Positions 5,625 through 5,833 of a stretch of 5,833 bases of DNA are shown here, piece after piece. Numbering within the stretch: the stretch's first letter is position 1; each line of letters opens with the position of its first letter. This DNA is from JASFTV01 sp050050615. GTDB lineage: Bacteria > Desulfobacterota > DSM-4660 > Desulfatiglandales > HGW-15. Both the position numbers and the translations under genes were made by a program. The stretch lies in the NCBI GenBank assembly GCA_050050615.1, contig JASFTV010000241.1, positions 1 to 5,833 of the forward strand. Direction: 5' to 3'. The notes below the pieces were generated by a model that was not told where the DNA came from, ran no database searches, and was given only the letters and a program-made list of their open reading frames with translations.

Positions 5625-5833
5625 GTGAATTCGAGAGATACTGAAGCCGAAAAGGAGAGCAGGTCTCCCTCTGACAGCGGAGAGGTGCTGGCGAAGCTTT
5701 TCCGCGAGGCCGAGACCGCAATGGATTCCCATGACAAGGAGGAGGAGCGGCATCGGGAATACAGAAAAGGCGTGAAAGAAAGGCCAGTCACTGACAAGGT
5801 TGATGGAAGGAAAATGCGGGTTTCCAAACCTGC
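5625..5833 (+). CDS. Unrecognised highly charged protein, N-terminal part only
   Basis: An open frame runs from GTG 5625 to the right edge (69 complete codons). It is preceded by a purine-rich AGGGGCAGG stretch that can serve as a ribosome site. I do not recognise the product. The visible part is very hydrophilic, rich in Glu, Lys, Arg, Ser and Asp, and includes the stretch KEEERHREYRKG (residues 39-50). It has no hydrophobic segment, so it shows no signal peptide or membrane anchor. A short amphipathic stretch (EVLAKLFREAETAM, 20-33) could be helical. Codon choice looks like that of a real gene. An alternative start is ATG 5721, with no good ribosome site. It follows the PilZ terminator, so it may have its own promoter in the short gap. 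The opposite-strand frame covering the same bases is judged to be a shadow. Confidence 0.55.
   Translation, partial: MNSRDTEAEKESRSPSDSGEVLAKLFREAETAMDSHDKEEERHREYRKGVKERPVTDKVDGRKMRVSKP

Noticed and set aside
5594..5827. 77-codon minus-strand open frame at the right edge
   Set aside because: Its serine/leucine-rich translation is the mirror of the charged plus-strand frame; the plus frame has a better start context and extends past the edge.

Overview
The window suggests an anaerobic or facultatively anaerobic bacterium. It carries an operon for a cytosolic, oxygen-sensitive, NAD(P)-linked [NiFe] hydrogenase. It also carries a PilZ-domain protein, a typically bacterial cyclic-di-GMP effector. 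Base composition is moderate and Shine-Dalgarno sites are mostly good. I cannot fix the lineage from this sequence; Desulfobacterota-like or a related anaerobic phylum is a guess.

Positions 1-4461 are one compact operon on the minus strand, read from right to left. The order is hydB (two-cluster [4Fe-4S] beta subunit), a stand-alone cyclic-nucleotide-binding-fold protein, hydG (FAD/NAD(P)/[2Fe-2S] gamma subunit), hydD ([NiFe] small subunit, delta) and hydA ([NiFe] large subunit, alpha; its 3' end is cut off by the window edge). Beta-gamma-delta-alpha is the classical order of group 3b (sulfhydrogenase type) hydrogenases. Electrons would pass between NAD(P)H at HydG, the iron-sulfur clusters of HydG, HydB and HydD, and the nickel-iron site in HydA. 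The operon departs from the basic plan by having the nucleotide-binding-fold gene between hydB and hydG. That gene is translationally tied to hydG, because its stop codon lies inside hydG's ribosome binding site. Gaps after it are 13 nt and 1 nt, followed by an 11-nt overlap, so the last four genes form a tightly coupled block.

Positions 4462-4801 are the divergent intergenic region. It holds a cluster of TGAC/GTCA half-sites with overlapping palindromes (4634-4671), a plausible sigma-70 promoter for the rightward gene (4691-4719), and a weak, activator-type promoter candidate for the hydrogenase operon.

Positions 4802-5506 on the plus strand encode a YcgR-like PilZ protein with both c-di-GMP motifs intact. 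A strong intrinsic terminator follows at 5563-5592. The start of an unrecognised, very charged protein begins at about 5625 and runs off the right edge.

No tRNA, rRNA, CRISPR, insertion sequence or phage feature was seen. The most interesting items are the inserted CNB-fold protein and the palindrome cluster in front of the operon.
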